From a bacterium (lineage in GTDB: Bacteria > DRYD01): 64,000 nt of DNA. Positions 53,699 through 62,352 of this stretch are shown piece after piece. Every line of letters starts with the position of its first letter. Positions within the stretch are counted from its first letter, which is position 1. The notes beneath the pieces were generated by a model. It was not told where the DNA came from, searched no databases, and saw only the letters and a list, made by a program, of their open reading frames with translations. The position numbers were made by a program, and so were the translations under genes. The stretch covers positions 106,813 to 170,812 of the forward strand of contig JAUQQQ010000003.1 of assembly GCA_030549815.1 (NCBI GenBank), written 5' to 3'.

Positions 53699-54448
53699 TT
53701 AGGGCGATATTAATAGGATTTGACTTATAGCAACGATGGGAGCAATTTCCGCTTTTATTCCAAAATCTATGTTCTTAAATTTGAGTATAAGAGTGTTTTT
53801 TTGTTTTTGGAAAAATTCTATTTCTTCTTTACTCCAGCCACCTTCGGGACCAATCATTAAACAAATCTTCTTCCCTTTTAAATCTAAACCACAATTGATT
53901 TCTTGATCCGTTCGGGGATCAAATACAATAAATCTGTCGTAATCTATAGTATTGAATAATTCACTTAATCTTATGTCAAAAAAATCTATTTTTGTTATGA
54001 ATGGTTTTCTTATGTATATTGAATTCCAGTAGGATATTTTTCTTAACCTGTCTATTTTTTCTATCGTTTTCTTGAAATCGGTTGATATGAATTTTGATTT
54101 TATAAGAAAAATTGAGTTTATTGGTAGTTGGCAGATGTGTTCTATGCTATCTTCGAAATATCTTGATTTTAGCGGCACAATAAATATGTCGATTAACGGA
54201 AAGTTTTTCTTTTCTTCCCTTTTTTCTAAAATTGTAACCTCTATTTTATTTTTCTCAAATTTATTAAATTTGCAATAACAGTATTGATAGTTGTTTGGTG
54301 TATTATTTTTATCGCAAATAATTAATTTTTCTCCTTCTCTTATCCTCAAAACATTCTTCAGATAATGCATTAATTCTTCTTCAATGTTTATTAGTTTTTT
54401 CCCATCTAATTTAGAGAATTCTTCATTTTCTAAGAATATTACCATCAT
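53699..54448 (-). CDS. rsmE: 16S rRNA (uracil1498-N3)-methyltransferase
   Basis: This is a SPOUT-class methyltransferase of 249 residues. An N-terminal PUA-like domain (LMHYLKNVLRIREGEKLIICD) is followed by the knotted domain. The SAM-binding trefoil is marked by KICLMIGPEGGWSKEEIEFF, the diagnostic RsmE motif, and by the C-terminal IDFGIKAEIAPIVAISQILL; the usual LG-x-RILR-x-ETA reads FGIKAEIAP here, so the loop is diverged. A start one codon downstream (ATG 54445) is equally possible. Confidence 0.9.
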   Translation of the reverse strand: MMVIFLENEEFSKLDGKKLINIEEELMHYLKNVLRIREGEKLIICDKNNTPNNYQYCYCKFNKFEKNKIEVTILEKREEKKNFPLIDIFIVPLKSRYFEDSIEHICQLPINSIFLIKSKFISTDFKKTIEKIDRLRKISYWNSIYIRKPFITKIDFFDIRLSELFNTIDYDRFIVFDPRTDQEINCGLDLKGKKICLMIGPEGGWSKEEIEFFQKQKNTLILKFKNIDFGIKAEIAPIVAISQILLISP

Positions 54449-54562
54449 TGATTATTTTTCTTGATAATTCAATAAAATTCCTTTGGATTTCGTCTTAATA
54501 AAGGAAAAAAATTTTTTTTGATGAATATCTAAAGTAAGGGGGAAAGGAATTGAAAATGTTCA

Positions 54563-55879
54563 ATGAGAATACTTTCTTTGATACTTATTCTTCTTTTAGT
54601 TTCTTTTTCTTATGCTTCTGACGTTGATGATTTAGTTTTACAGTTACCAGAAGTTAAGAAGGCTCATCACGAGCTTAGTGCTGCTTACTATGATTTAAAA
54701 GCCACTTATTCGCAATTCGGTTTAAATGTTGATTCTTTTTATAGGTATTCTTATAATCAGCCTACGGTAACCGTTGGGCTTGGACCTACTCGAATCAGAG
54801 TTTCTAACGATTATAACTATAATTATGGAATCCAATTTAATTGGTTATTATACACTTTTGGGGTTCTTGAGAATCAAATTAAATCTAAGGAATTGATCTA
54901 TTATTCTAAAGTTTTAAAATATCGTCAAACTGTTAATGATAGTTATTTAAAATTCTATCAACTTTTATATGATTTTACCAAATCTTGTAACCTTTTAGAT
55001 TTTTCAAATAACACTTTAAAATATTCGGAAGAATTTTTGAATACATCAAAGAGGTTGTATGATGTTGGTATTGCTCCAAAAGTTGATTACTTAAGGGCTC
55101 TTTCTGTTTATCAGGATTCATTAACTCAAAACAGTGCCGCTTATCAAAATTATATTATAACCACTCAAAATTTGTATTCTTTCCTTTTTCCTAATAGTAA
55201 CAACTATTTCTTACCAAACTTTGTAAAAAAATACATTTATTACATTGATTCTGATGTTATTCCTAAATTACCAAATGAATACAAGAATCCAGAAGAGTTA
55301 GTAGTTTCCCAAATTCTTTATTCTAACATAATTTCGTTACTTTACCAAAGAAGAGCTGTTTTAGCACAAAGCAACCCTAAACTTGCTCTTTCTTCTCAAT
55401 ATGTTAGACAAAGACCTTCAGGTTTTTCAAGGGATTATAGTTTCAATATAATACTGTCGTTAAGTTGGAAGATATTTGATTCGGGGCTGGTAAAAAATCA
55501 AGCCCAATCTGTTGAAGAACAAGCAAACGCCCTTTATCAAGATTACCTAAGAACTATAGTCAATCTCTATAATTCTCAAAGAAATGTAAAATCAAAATAC
55601 CATATCGATTATAAAATGTATAAATCTTATCTTTACAATCTTGATTTTAGGAAAGAATCATTTAGGTTAGTAAAATTGAAGTATGAGAATGGGCTTTCAT
55701 CTTATCTTGATTATTTGGACGCCCAGAATAGCTTACTCCAAACCATACTCAATATAAAAAACTCGAAAAATGATCTGTTTTGGGATTTGATAAATTACTC
55801 CTATTTAAACGACTTGAATATAACTACAAGAAAAATATCCGAACTAATAGAAAGAAAGATAAATGGGGAAAAGAAATAA
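54563..55879 (+). CDS. TolC family outer-membrane efflux protein
   Basis: The 438-residue protein has a signal peptide (ILSLILILLLVSFSYAS, about 19 residues). It shows the internal two-fold repeat of outer-membrane efflux proteins: LYDVGIAPKVDYLRALSVYQDSL in the first half matches LKYENGLSSYLDYLDAQNSLLQ in the second. It should form the trimeric channel for the adaptor and RND pump encoded just downstream. It begins 114 nt from the divergent rsmE start behind a GGGGAAAGGAATT leader. Confidence 0.9.
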   Translation: MRILSLILILLLVSFSYASDVDDLVLQLPEVKKAHHELSAAYYDLKATYSQFGLNVDSFYRYSYNQPTVTVGLGPTRIRVSNDYNYNYGIQFNWLLYTFGVLENQIKSKELIYYSKVLKYRQTVNDSYLKFYQLLYDFTKSCNLLDFSNNTLKYSEEFLNTSKRLYDVGIAPKVDYLRALSVYQDSLTQNSAAYQNYIITTQNLYSFLFPNSNNYFLPNFVKKYIYYIDSDVIPKLPNEYKNPEELVVSQILYSNIISLLYQRRAVLAQSNPKLALSSQYVRQRPSGFSRDYSFNIILSLSWKIFDSGLVKNQAQSVEEQANALYQDYLRTIVNLYNSQRNVKSKYHIDYKMYKSYLYNLDFRKESFRLVKLKYENGLSSYLDYLDAQNSLLQTILNIKNSKNDLFWDLINYSYLNDLNITTRKISELIERKINGEKK

Positions 55880-55898
55880 ATGGGGAAGGTAGAAAAAT

Positions 55899-57215
55899 AT
55901 GAAAAAAATTTACTTATATAGATCTTTGGTTTTATTCTTTATTGCAATTATTTTACTTTCTATTAATTCTTGCTCCGAAAAGGAAGCGAAAAATTTTGCT
56001 AATAAAAACCCTGAGGAAATAGTAGTTCCCGTTTTGGTAAAAGAGGCTTACCTTGGAACATTAGATTCTTTTCTTGATATCGATGCACGAGTAGAATACC
56101 AAAAAATTAGCAACGTTTCATTTCAGGTTTCTGGAAAAATAGAAAACATTTTCGTACAAGAAGGTGATAGAGTTAAAAAAGGGCAGTTATTGTTATCTTT
56201 GGATAAGACTCTTTATAATCAGCAAGTTGAGCAAGCTTATCAAGCAATGTTAGCAGCTAAAGCTAATTATGAACAAGCTGTTTTTAATCTAAAAATTCAA
56301 AAAGTGCAAGTAGATTCAGATTTACAAAAAACTCAGTTAGCTTTGAAACAAGCAGAAGAAAACCTGAATTTAGCACAAACTTTACTTTATCAAGCAAAAA
56401 AAGATTTTGAAAGATTCTCTAAATTGTATAACGAGGGTGTTATCTCTTCTCAACAATTCGAAAATGTAAAGATTCAGTATCAAAACAGTTTAACCAATTA
56501 CTATAATTCTAAGATAGCTTTTCAACAAGCCAGAGAAAATCTAAATGTAGCTAAATTGAAAAAAGAAAGGATTTCAATTTTTGAAAATCAAACCAAGGCA
56601 GCTTATTCTAATTATTTGGCATCTCAAAGAAACTATAACATAGTTAAAGAAAATTATAGATATACCGATTTATTTTCACCTATGGATGGTATTGTTTTGA
56701 AGAAATTACAAGATGTTGGAGCTACTGTTAATCCATCAGTTCCTGTTCTGACCATAGGTGATCCTTCCACTAAAATCGTTAAAGCTTCAATTGCAGATAC
56801 AGAAGCAAAAAATATAAAATCTAATACCAGAGCTTTTGTAGTTTTTAAAAACAAAGAGTATCCTGTCATAATATCCAAAATATATCCTAATGTTAGTTCT
56901 ATTGGTCAAACATTTATAGAAGGAAGGTTTATTAGTGATAATAATCTTAATCACAACGATTATGTAAATTTAAAGATTAACATAAAGTCGATAAGGGGTA
57001 TAATAATATTGAGGCAGGCAATAGTTTATTCCGAAGATGGAGCATACGTTTTTATCGTTGAAAACAATATTGCTGTTAAAAAGAAAGTAAAAATTGTTGA
57101 TAGTTATGGAGATTTGAGTATTGTTGAGGGAATTAGTGAAGGTGATAAAGTTATAATAGATGGCCAATATTTTGTTAAGGATGGTGACAAAGTTAAGGTT
57201 AGTTATAAAAAATAG
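55899..57215 (+). CDS. RND efflux periplasmic adaptor (membrane fusion protein)
   Basis: The 438-residue protein is a lipoprotein: LLSINSCSEKE gives a lipidated Cys near residue 26. FQVSGKIENIFVQEGDRVKKGQLLLSLD is the lipoyl half-motif. A long coiled-coil hairpin (about 105-240), rich in Gln, and the second lipoyl half TDLFSPMDGIVLKKLQDVGATVNPS follow, then the beta-barrel and membrane-proximal domain (VYSEDGAYVFIVENNIAVKKKV). It links the TolC-type channel to the RND pump of this operon. It starts 19 nt after tolC. Confidence 0.95.
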   Translation: MKKIYLYRSLVLFFIAIILLSINSCSEKEAKNFANKNPEEIVVPVLVKEAYLGTLDSFLDIDARVEYQKISNVSFQVSGKIENIFVQEGDRVKKGQLLLSLDKTLYNQQVEQAYQAMLAAKANYEQAVFNLKIQKVQVDSDLQKTQLALKQAEENLNLAQTLLYQAKKDFERFSKLYNEGVISSQQFENVKIQYQNSLTNYYNSKIAFQQARENLNVAKLKKERISIFENQTKAAYSNYLASQRNYNIVKENYRYTDLFSPMDGIVLKKLQDVGATVNPSVPVLTIGDPSTKIVKASIADTEAKNIKSNTRAFVVFKNKEYPVIISKIYPNVSSIGQTFIEGRFISDNNLNHNDYVNLKINIKSIRGIIILRQAIVYSEDGAYVFIVENNIAVKKKVKIVDSYGDLSIVEGISEGDKVIIDGQYFVKDGDKVKVSYKK

Positions 57216-57234
57216 GGGATAGTGGTGATATTTT

Positions 57235-60200
57235 ATGGTAAAATTTGCTATTGAAAGATGGGTTGTTGTTGTTGTTTTGTCTTTTGCTATTGTTTTAATG
57301 GGTATTGTTTCCGTTATAAATTTAAAAATAGAGCTACTTCCCGATATAAATTATCCTATGGTTATAATTACGACAGTTTATCCAGGTGCTTCTCCGGAAA
57401 GGGTAGAAAAAGATGTTACTGAGAAAATAGAAAACGCTGCAACTCTGGTCAATAATGTAAAAAAGGTAACTTCAACAAGTGCTGAAGGTTTATCAATCGT
57501 TAGGGTCGAGTTTGAATGGGGAACTAATTTGGAATATTCAATATTTGATCTACGACAAAAATTAGATCAAATAAGAGATACGTTACCAGATGAGGCTAAA
57601 ACCCCATCGATAAATAAACAAAATGTTAGGTCAATTTTACCAATTGCTTTTTTAGCATTAACTGGGAATCTTGACAGAAAGTATTTGAGATTTTTGGCTG
57701 ATGAAGTAGTATCTAAAAAATTGGAATCTGTTCCTGGTGTAGCAAGCACTACTGTGTTGGGAGGCTTGAAAAGGGAAATTCAGGTTATAATTGACCCTTC
57801 TCTCGTTTATAAATATAATTTTCCTGTCTTTAATGTGATTAATTTTATAAAAGCAAACAACATTAATATTCCTACGGGTTATATTACATTGGGTAATAAG
57901 GATTTCACAATAAGACCGTTTAGTGAATTTTATAGCTTGGAGGAAATTAACTTAGTGCCGGTTAAATTTGAATATGGTAAAGCTATCAGAGTTCAGGATG
58001 TAGCTCAGGTTGTTGATGGGACCAGAGACGTTCAAAGTTATGCTTTATCTGATTTTAAACCCGCTTCTTATGTTTTGGTTTTTAAGGAAGCTGATATTAA
58101 TACTGTTGACGCAGTTAAGAGAGTTAGAGATGCAGTTCCTATAATAAATCGGGCTTTACCTCAGGGGGCAAATCTAAAAGTAGTTTTCGGTTTTGATGAA
58201 AGATTGATCCCTATAATAAGGAACATCCAAGAGGAAGCTTTATATGCTTCTTCATTAGCAATCTTAATAATATTTTTATTCTTGCTTTCTTTCAGAAGTA
58301 CATTAATATCTGCCATTTCTATTCCTATGTCTATATTGGCAACTGCTATAGGTTTGTATTTTAACAATACTTCCATAAATTTGATAAGTATTGGTGCGGT
58401 TGCTTTGGCTATAGGTAGGATAGTTGATGATTCTATTGTTGTTATAGAAGCAATACAAAGGAATATAGCTAATTCTGTAATAAATGGGGTTGAAGATTTG
58501 AAGAAGGTTATAATAAAAGGGACTAATGAGATTCTACCTGCTATAGTTGCTTCAACCTTAACCACTGTTATAGTATTTGTTCCTATAGTTTTTATCCAGG
58601 GTTTAGCACGTGAATTATTCTTGGATTTTTCTATCGTTATAATATTGGGATTGATAGCTTCTTTGCTTGTTGCTACTTTTATTGTTCCTCCTTCCTTTTT
58701 ATTCTTCTATAAAAGTAATTACAACATTTCTCATGAAAATTTTACCGATAAAATTTTGAATTACATAAGGAAACCTTACACAGCTATTCTACAGATTGCA
58801 TTAAAGAGAAGACTTGTAACTTTAATTATTGCTTTTGGGATATTTATGTTTTCTTTGTTTTTATTAGCAAAAAGTAAGAAAGACTTTTTACCTACTGGTG
58901 CATTTCCTGTTATAAATATCCAGGTTTATAATTCTGTTGGTGGGACTCTTTATGATACCTATGAAAAGGGACTGAAAGTTTTGAGAATTGTTTATGATAC
59001 TGCAAGGAAATATACTCATGTTTTGGGGGCAACGATGTCTGCTGGTGGTGACAGTGAAGCTGTGACCTTCCTTGTATCTATTTCTGGAGCTTCAACTATA
59101 TCATCCATTTGTGAGACAAGGGTTAAATTTGAAAGCAAAGATTTTGATAAATATCCTTTAATTATTAGGGAAGCAAGAGAAAAAATAAATGAGATACCTG
59201 GGATAACGATAAATGTTGCCGATACGTTTAGAAGCTTAGCAGGACTTGGTGGAACTAAGCAAATAGAAGTGGTTATTATTGGCCAAGATATTGATACTCT
59301 ATGGGAACTTGGTAATAAATATAAAAGTAAATTTGAAAGGATACCGGGAACTTTGGATTTGGATTTATCATGGAAAAAAGGAGTGCCAGAATTTAGAATT
59401 GAAGTAGATAGAAGAAAAGCAGCATTCTATGGAATAAATACCTTAGATGTTACTAATTTGCTCCAAATTGCAACCAGTGGAACCTTGGCAGGTAAATATA
59501 AAGAAAAAGGTTATGAATATGATATTAGGGTTAGAATACCTAAACCGATTAATGAAGAGCAAATGCTAAACTTACCAATTTTTTCTCCAGTTTTGAATAA
59601 AAATATTCCCCTTAGAGAAATTGCTTACAACACACCAAGCTATGGTCCTGTTATTGTTGAAAGATACGAAAGAGTAAGAAGTATAAGGATATATGGCAAT
59701 AAGGATCCAAAGTATAGCTTAAGTGAGATATTGGATAATATGAAAAAAATATTTGAAGAGGATCCTTTACCTTCAGGATATACTTTCCAATTTAAGGGAG
59801 AGGAAGAGCAAAGGTCTGATACTTTTGTCGCTTTCACTTTAATAATATTTCTCGGAGTTTTTCTTATCTACACTGTTTTGGCTATTCAATTTAATTCACT
59901 AATTCAACCATTTATTTTAATGGTTTCTATACCTTTAGAATTGATAGGTGTAGTTTTGGCAATCAATGCTTTTGGATCTTCTCTTAATTTAATGTCGTTA
60001 ATGGGAATATTAATGGTTACAGGTATAGTTGTTAGCAATGCTGTTCTTCTGATAGATTATGCAAATAAATTAAGAGAGGAAAAAGGATTGTCTGTCGAAG
60101 AAGCTTTAATAACCGCAGGTAATATCAGACTTAAACCAATACTTATGACTACATTGGCTACTATTTTTTCAATGATACCTTTGGCTTTAGGATTGAGAGA

Positions 60201-60366
60201 AGGAGGATATTTATTAAAACCTTTGGCAATCGCTGTTATTGGAGGACTTAGTAGCTCAACTTTACTCACTCTTGTTGTGGTCCCTGTTGTCTATTCTGTT
60301 GTTGAAGATTTGCAAAAAAAATTCCTAAATCAAGGTAAAGTTAGAGTAACTCAAGAAGGGGAATAA
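57235..60366 (+). CDS. RND efflux transporter, AcrB/HAE-1-like
   Basis: The 1043-residue inner-membrane proton antiporter has 12 predicted helices and two large periplasmic loops (after the first and seventh helices). YPGASPERVEKDVTEKIENA is conserved in the first loop. Helix 4 has AIGRIVDDSIVVIEAIQRN with the proton-relay Asp pair, and helix 10 region has the MGILMVTGIVVSNAVLLIDYAN block. It is the pump of a tripartite system with the two preceding genes. Drugs, lipids or metabolites could be the substrate; no local regulator is encoded to hint at which. Confidence 0.97.
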   Translation: MVKFAIERWVVVVVLSFAIVLMGIVSVINLKIELLPDINYPMVIITTVYPGASPERVEKDVTEKIENAATLVNNVKKVTSTSAEGLSIVRVEFEWGTNLEYSIFDLRQKLDQIRDTLPDEAKTPSINKQNVRSILPIAFLALTGNLDRKYLRFLADEVVSKKLESVPGVASTTVLGGLKREIQVIIDPSLVYKYNFPVFNVINFIKANNINIPTGYITLGNKDFTIRPFSEFYSLEEINLVPVKFEYGKAIRVQDVAQVVDGTRDVQSYALSDFKPASYVLVFKEADINTVDAVKRVRDAVPIINRALPQGANLKVVFGFDERLIPIIRNIQEEALYASSLAILIIFLFLLSFRSTLISAISIPMSILATAIGLYFNNTSINLISIGAVALAIGRIVDDSIVVIEAIQRNIANSVINGVEDLKKVIIKGTNEILPAIVASTLTTVIVFVPIVFIQGLARELFLDFSIVIILGLIASLLVATFIVPPSFLFFYKSNYNISHENFTDKILNYIRKPYTAILQIALKRRLVTLIIAFGIFMFSLFLLAKSKKDFLPTGAFPVINIQVYNSVGGTLYDTYEKGLKVLRIVYDTARKYTHVLGATMSAGGDSEAVTFLVSISGASTISSICETRVKFESKDFDKYPLIIREAREKINEIPGITINVADTFRSLAGLGGTKQIEVVIIGQDIDTLWELGNKYKSKFERIPGTLDLDLSWKKGVPEFRIEVDRRKAAFYGINTLDVTNLLQIATSGTLAGKYKEKGYEYDIRVRIPKPINEEQMLNLPIFSPVLNKNIPLREIAYNTPSYGPVIVERYERVRSIRIYGNKDPKYSLSEILDNMKKIFEEDPLPSGYTFQFKGEEEQRSDTFVAFTLIIFLGVFLIYTVLAIQFNSLIQPFILMVSIPLELIGVVLAINAFGSSLNLMSLMGILMVTGIVVSNAVLLIDYANKLREEKGLSVEEALITAGNIRLKPILMTTLATIFSMIPLALGLREGGYLLKPLAIAVIGGLSSSTLLTLVVVPVVYSVVEDLQKKFLNQGKVRVTQEGE

Positions 60367-60418
60367 ATTACCTTTGGTAGGATACTTTGTTCGAAAAAAA
60401 TTATGAGAGGTGGGAATT

Positions 60419-61297
60419 ATGCTGGGAGTTTTGTTAATGAGTTATGGAAGCATATATACAATAGAGGATGTTGAAAGGTTTTATACTCATATTCTTGGAG
60501 GAAGGAAGCCTCCACAACATTTATTGGAAGAATTGAAGGAAAGGTTTGTTGCGGTTGGAGGTAAAAGTCCACTAAATGAAATATCTAAAAAGCAAGCTCA
60601 AAAACTCCAAAGTTTTCTGGGGGAAAATTATAAAGTCTATTTTGCTTTCAAACATATTGACCCTTATATAGAGGATGTTGTTAAAATTATGGAAGAGGAT
60701 GGAATAAATAGGGCAGTGGCAATGATTCTTTCCCCCTACTATTCAAATTATAATATCTCTGACTACTTTAAGAGAGTAAAAAGCTCAAGAATCGAATTTC
60801 ATTATGTTTATGGTTATTACAATAATCCACTTCTTTTGGAAGCTTTTCAAAAGAGGATAGAGTTGGTAATGAAAAGTAATCCTCCAAAACCTTTCTTTTT
60901 ATTTAGTGCTCATAGCTTACCCGAGAAAATTTTGCCTGATCCTTATCCAGAGCAATTAAAATTTGTAGTAGATAATCTTGTAAAAAGATTAGGTATAAAG
61001 GATTTTGCTTTTGCTTATCAAAGTGCGGGAAAAACTAATGATAAATGGTTAGGCCCCGATATACTTGAAGTAATAGAAAAATTGGATAATAACAATTACC
61101 ATACTATTATTAGTTGTCCTATTGGTTTTATTTGTGATCATTTGGAGGTTCTTTATGATATCGATATAGAAGCAAAGAATTTTGCTAAATCTAAAGGATT
61201 TGATTTACTCAGAATAAACCTTTTTAATGATGACGATGATTTTATAAATGTCCTTAAAGATGAGGTTAAAAAGGTTTTCGAAAGTGTAGTAAACTGA
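60419..61297 (+). CDS. hemH: Ferrochelatase
   Basis: HemH inserts Fe2+ into porphyrin in haem synthesis. The 292-residue protein from ATG 60419 (GAGAGG site 8 nt upstream; a GTG at 60410 is less likely) starts LGVLLMSYGSIYTIEDVERFYTHIL, the conserved l-NLG.P-type loop. The catalytic His is in FLFSAHSLPEKIL, and the conserved Glu in ISCPIGFICDHLEVLYDIDIEAK. TNDKWLGPDILEVIEKL completes the signature. The presence of only this haem gene locally says nothing about the rest of the pathway. Coproporphyrin ferrochelatase is a possible alternative. Confidence 0.94.
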   Translation: MLGVLLMSYGSIYTIEDVERFYTHILGGRKPPQHLLEELKERFVAVGGKSPLNEISKKQAQKLQSFLGENYKVYFAFKHIDPYIEDVVKIMEEDGINRAVAMILSPYYSNYNISDYFKRVKSSRIEFHYVYGYYNNPLLLEAFQKRIELVMKSNPPKPFFLFSAHSLPEKILPDPYPEQLKFVVDNLVKRLGIKDFAFAYQSAGKTNDKWLGPDILEVIEKLDNNNYHTIISCPIGFICDHLEVLYDIDIEAKNFAKSKGFDLLRINLFNDDDDFINVLKDEVKKVFESVVN

Positions 61298-61310
61298 TGA
61301 AATTTTTTTT

Positions 61311-62282
61311 ATGATAGTTATTGCGGGTTTAGGATCAATAGGATCTTTTCTTTACTTTTTATTGAGTCAAAAAGGATATAAGCCATTGGTTTTCTCCAAA
61401 AGGCAGGAAATCCAACCTTTTGAGGTTTTTTGTTTATCTAAGAATGAAAGAAAATTTATTGCTAAAATTGAAAATATCGCAAGGGTTGAGGGAGAAGGAA
61501 AAATAGAATACCTATTTTTATCATCAAAGGCATTTGAAACAAAAAATTATCTTAAATCCATTCTTTTAAATTATGAAGTAAAGAGAATTATACTAACTCA
61601 AAATGGGATAGGATTGGAAGAGGAAGTAAGGGAAATGTTTCCCGGCAATATTTACTATCTCACTTTTACTACTGCTCTTGAGTTTAATAATAGTCAACTA
61701 ACTATTTTTAATTTACATAAATCCCAGGCAGTTTTAACAAGTATCAACAACCAAGAAAAAGATTTACTCGATTTCGAAATTGATATAAATTCTAATTACT
61801 GCTTATTAAGCTATAGTTTCAACCATTTGAAAGTTCGGTTTTCTAAGTTGATTTTAAATTTAATACTTAACGTTGTACCTTCTGCTTTTGAGGAGTTACC
61901 CTGGCAAGTGTTTCCAAATAATCCAGAAGCTGTAAAGATGGAAAAAGATCTAATCAGGGAAATTTGCAATTTTATCGATGACCAAAAATTGGGATATTAT
62001 AATTTTAGGGGCTATAATACCTATTTTATTTCGCAAGTATACAAAAATTTACCTTTTTCGATTTTTAGAATATTTTATTCCAATCCAAATTTTTTAAAAA
62101 AGCTAAGAAACGATAGGGTTCCTTCATTCTATAATGACTTAATTTTGAAGGGACAAAAAACAGAGGTTGAGTACTATCTCGGATGGTTTAAGAAATATCC
62201 AAACTACGATTTATCTACCGTAAAATTTTTGTATAACAGAATTATAGAAATGGAAGGAAAATATTGCAAAAGAAACAATTAG
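61311..62282 (+). CDS. Ketopantoate reductase-like protein (PanE/ApbA family)
   Basis: The 323-residue protein has an N-terminal Rossmann loop IVIAGLGSIGSFLYFLLSQKG for NADPH. It has the LSSKAFETKN and LTQNGIGLEEEVREMFPG blocks typical of PanE (usually K..q...al and QNGlg-E), and a C-terminal helical domain ending RNDRVPSFYNDLILKGQKTEVEYY, matching R-pSML-D-..gR-TEid. It would reduce 2-dehydropantoate to pantoate for coenzyme A, though this superfamily includes other 2-oxoacid reductases. It follows hemH by 13 nt. Confidence 0.82.
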   Translation: MIVIAGLGSIGSFLYFLLSQKGYKPLVFSKRQEIQPFEVFCLSKNERKFIAKIENIARVEGEGKIEYLFLSSKAFETKNYLKSILLNYEVKRIILTQNGIGLEEEVREMFPGNIYYLTFTTALEFNNSQLTIFNLHKSQAVLTSINNQEKDLLDFEIDINSNYCLLSYSFNHLKVRFSKLILNLILNVVPSAFEELPWQVFPNNPEAVKMEKDLIREICNFIDDQKLGYYNFRGYNTYFISQVYKNLPFSIFRIFYSNPNFLKKLRNDRVPSFYNDLILKGQKTEVEYYLGWFKKYPNYDLSTVKFLYNRIIEMEGKYCKRNN

Positions 62283-62352
62283 AAGGGAACATTGAGTTTT
62301 TTGTCCAACATTTTTAACATTAATGACGATAGCAAAATAGCAAGGAGGTATA

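Noticed and set aside
62301..62320. AACATTTTTAACAT ahead of the helicase as a fifth T8-ACA element
   Set aside because: The ACA spacing is 9 bp and the T-tract is only five bases, unlike the 11-bp phase of the other four.
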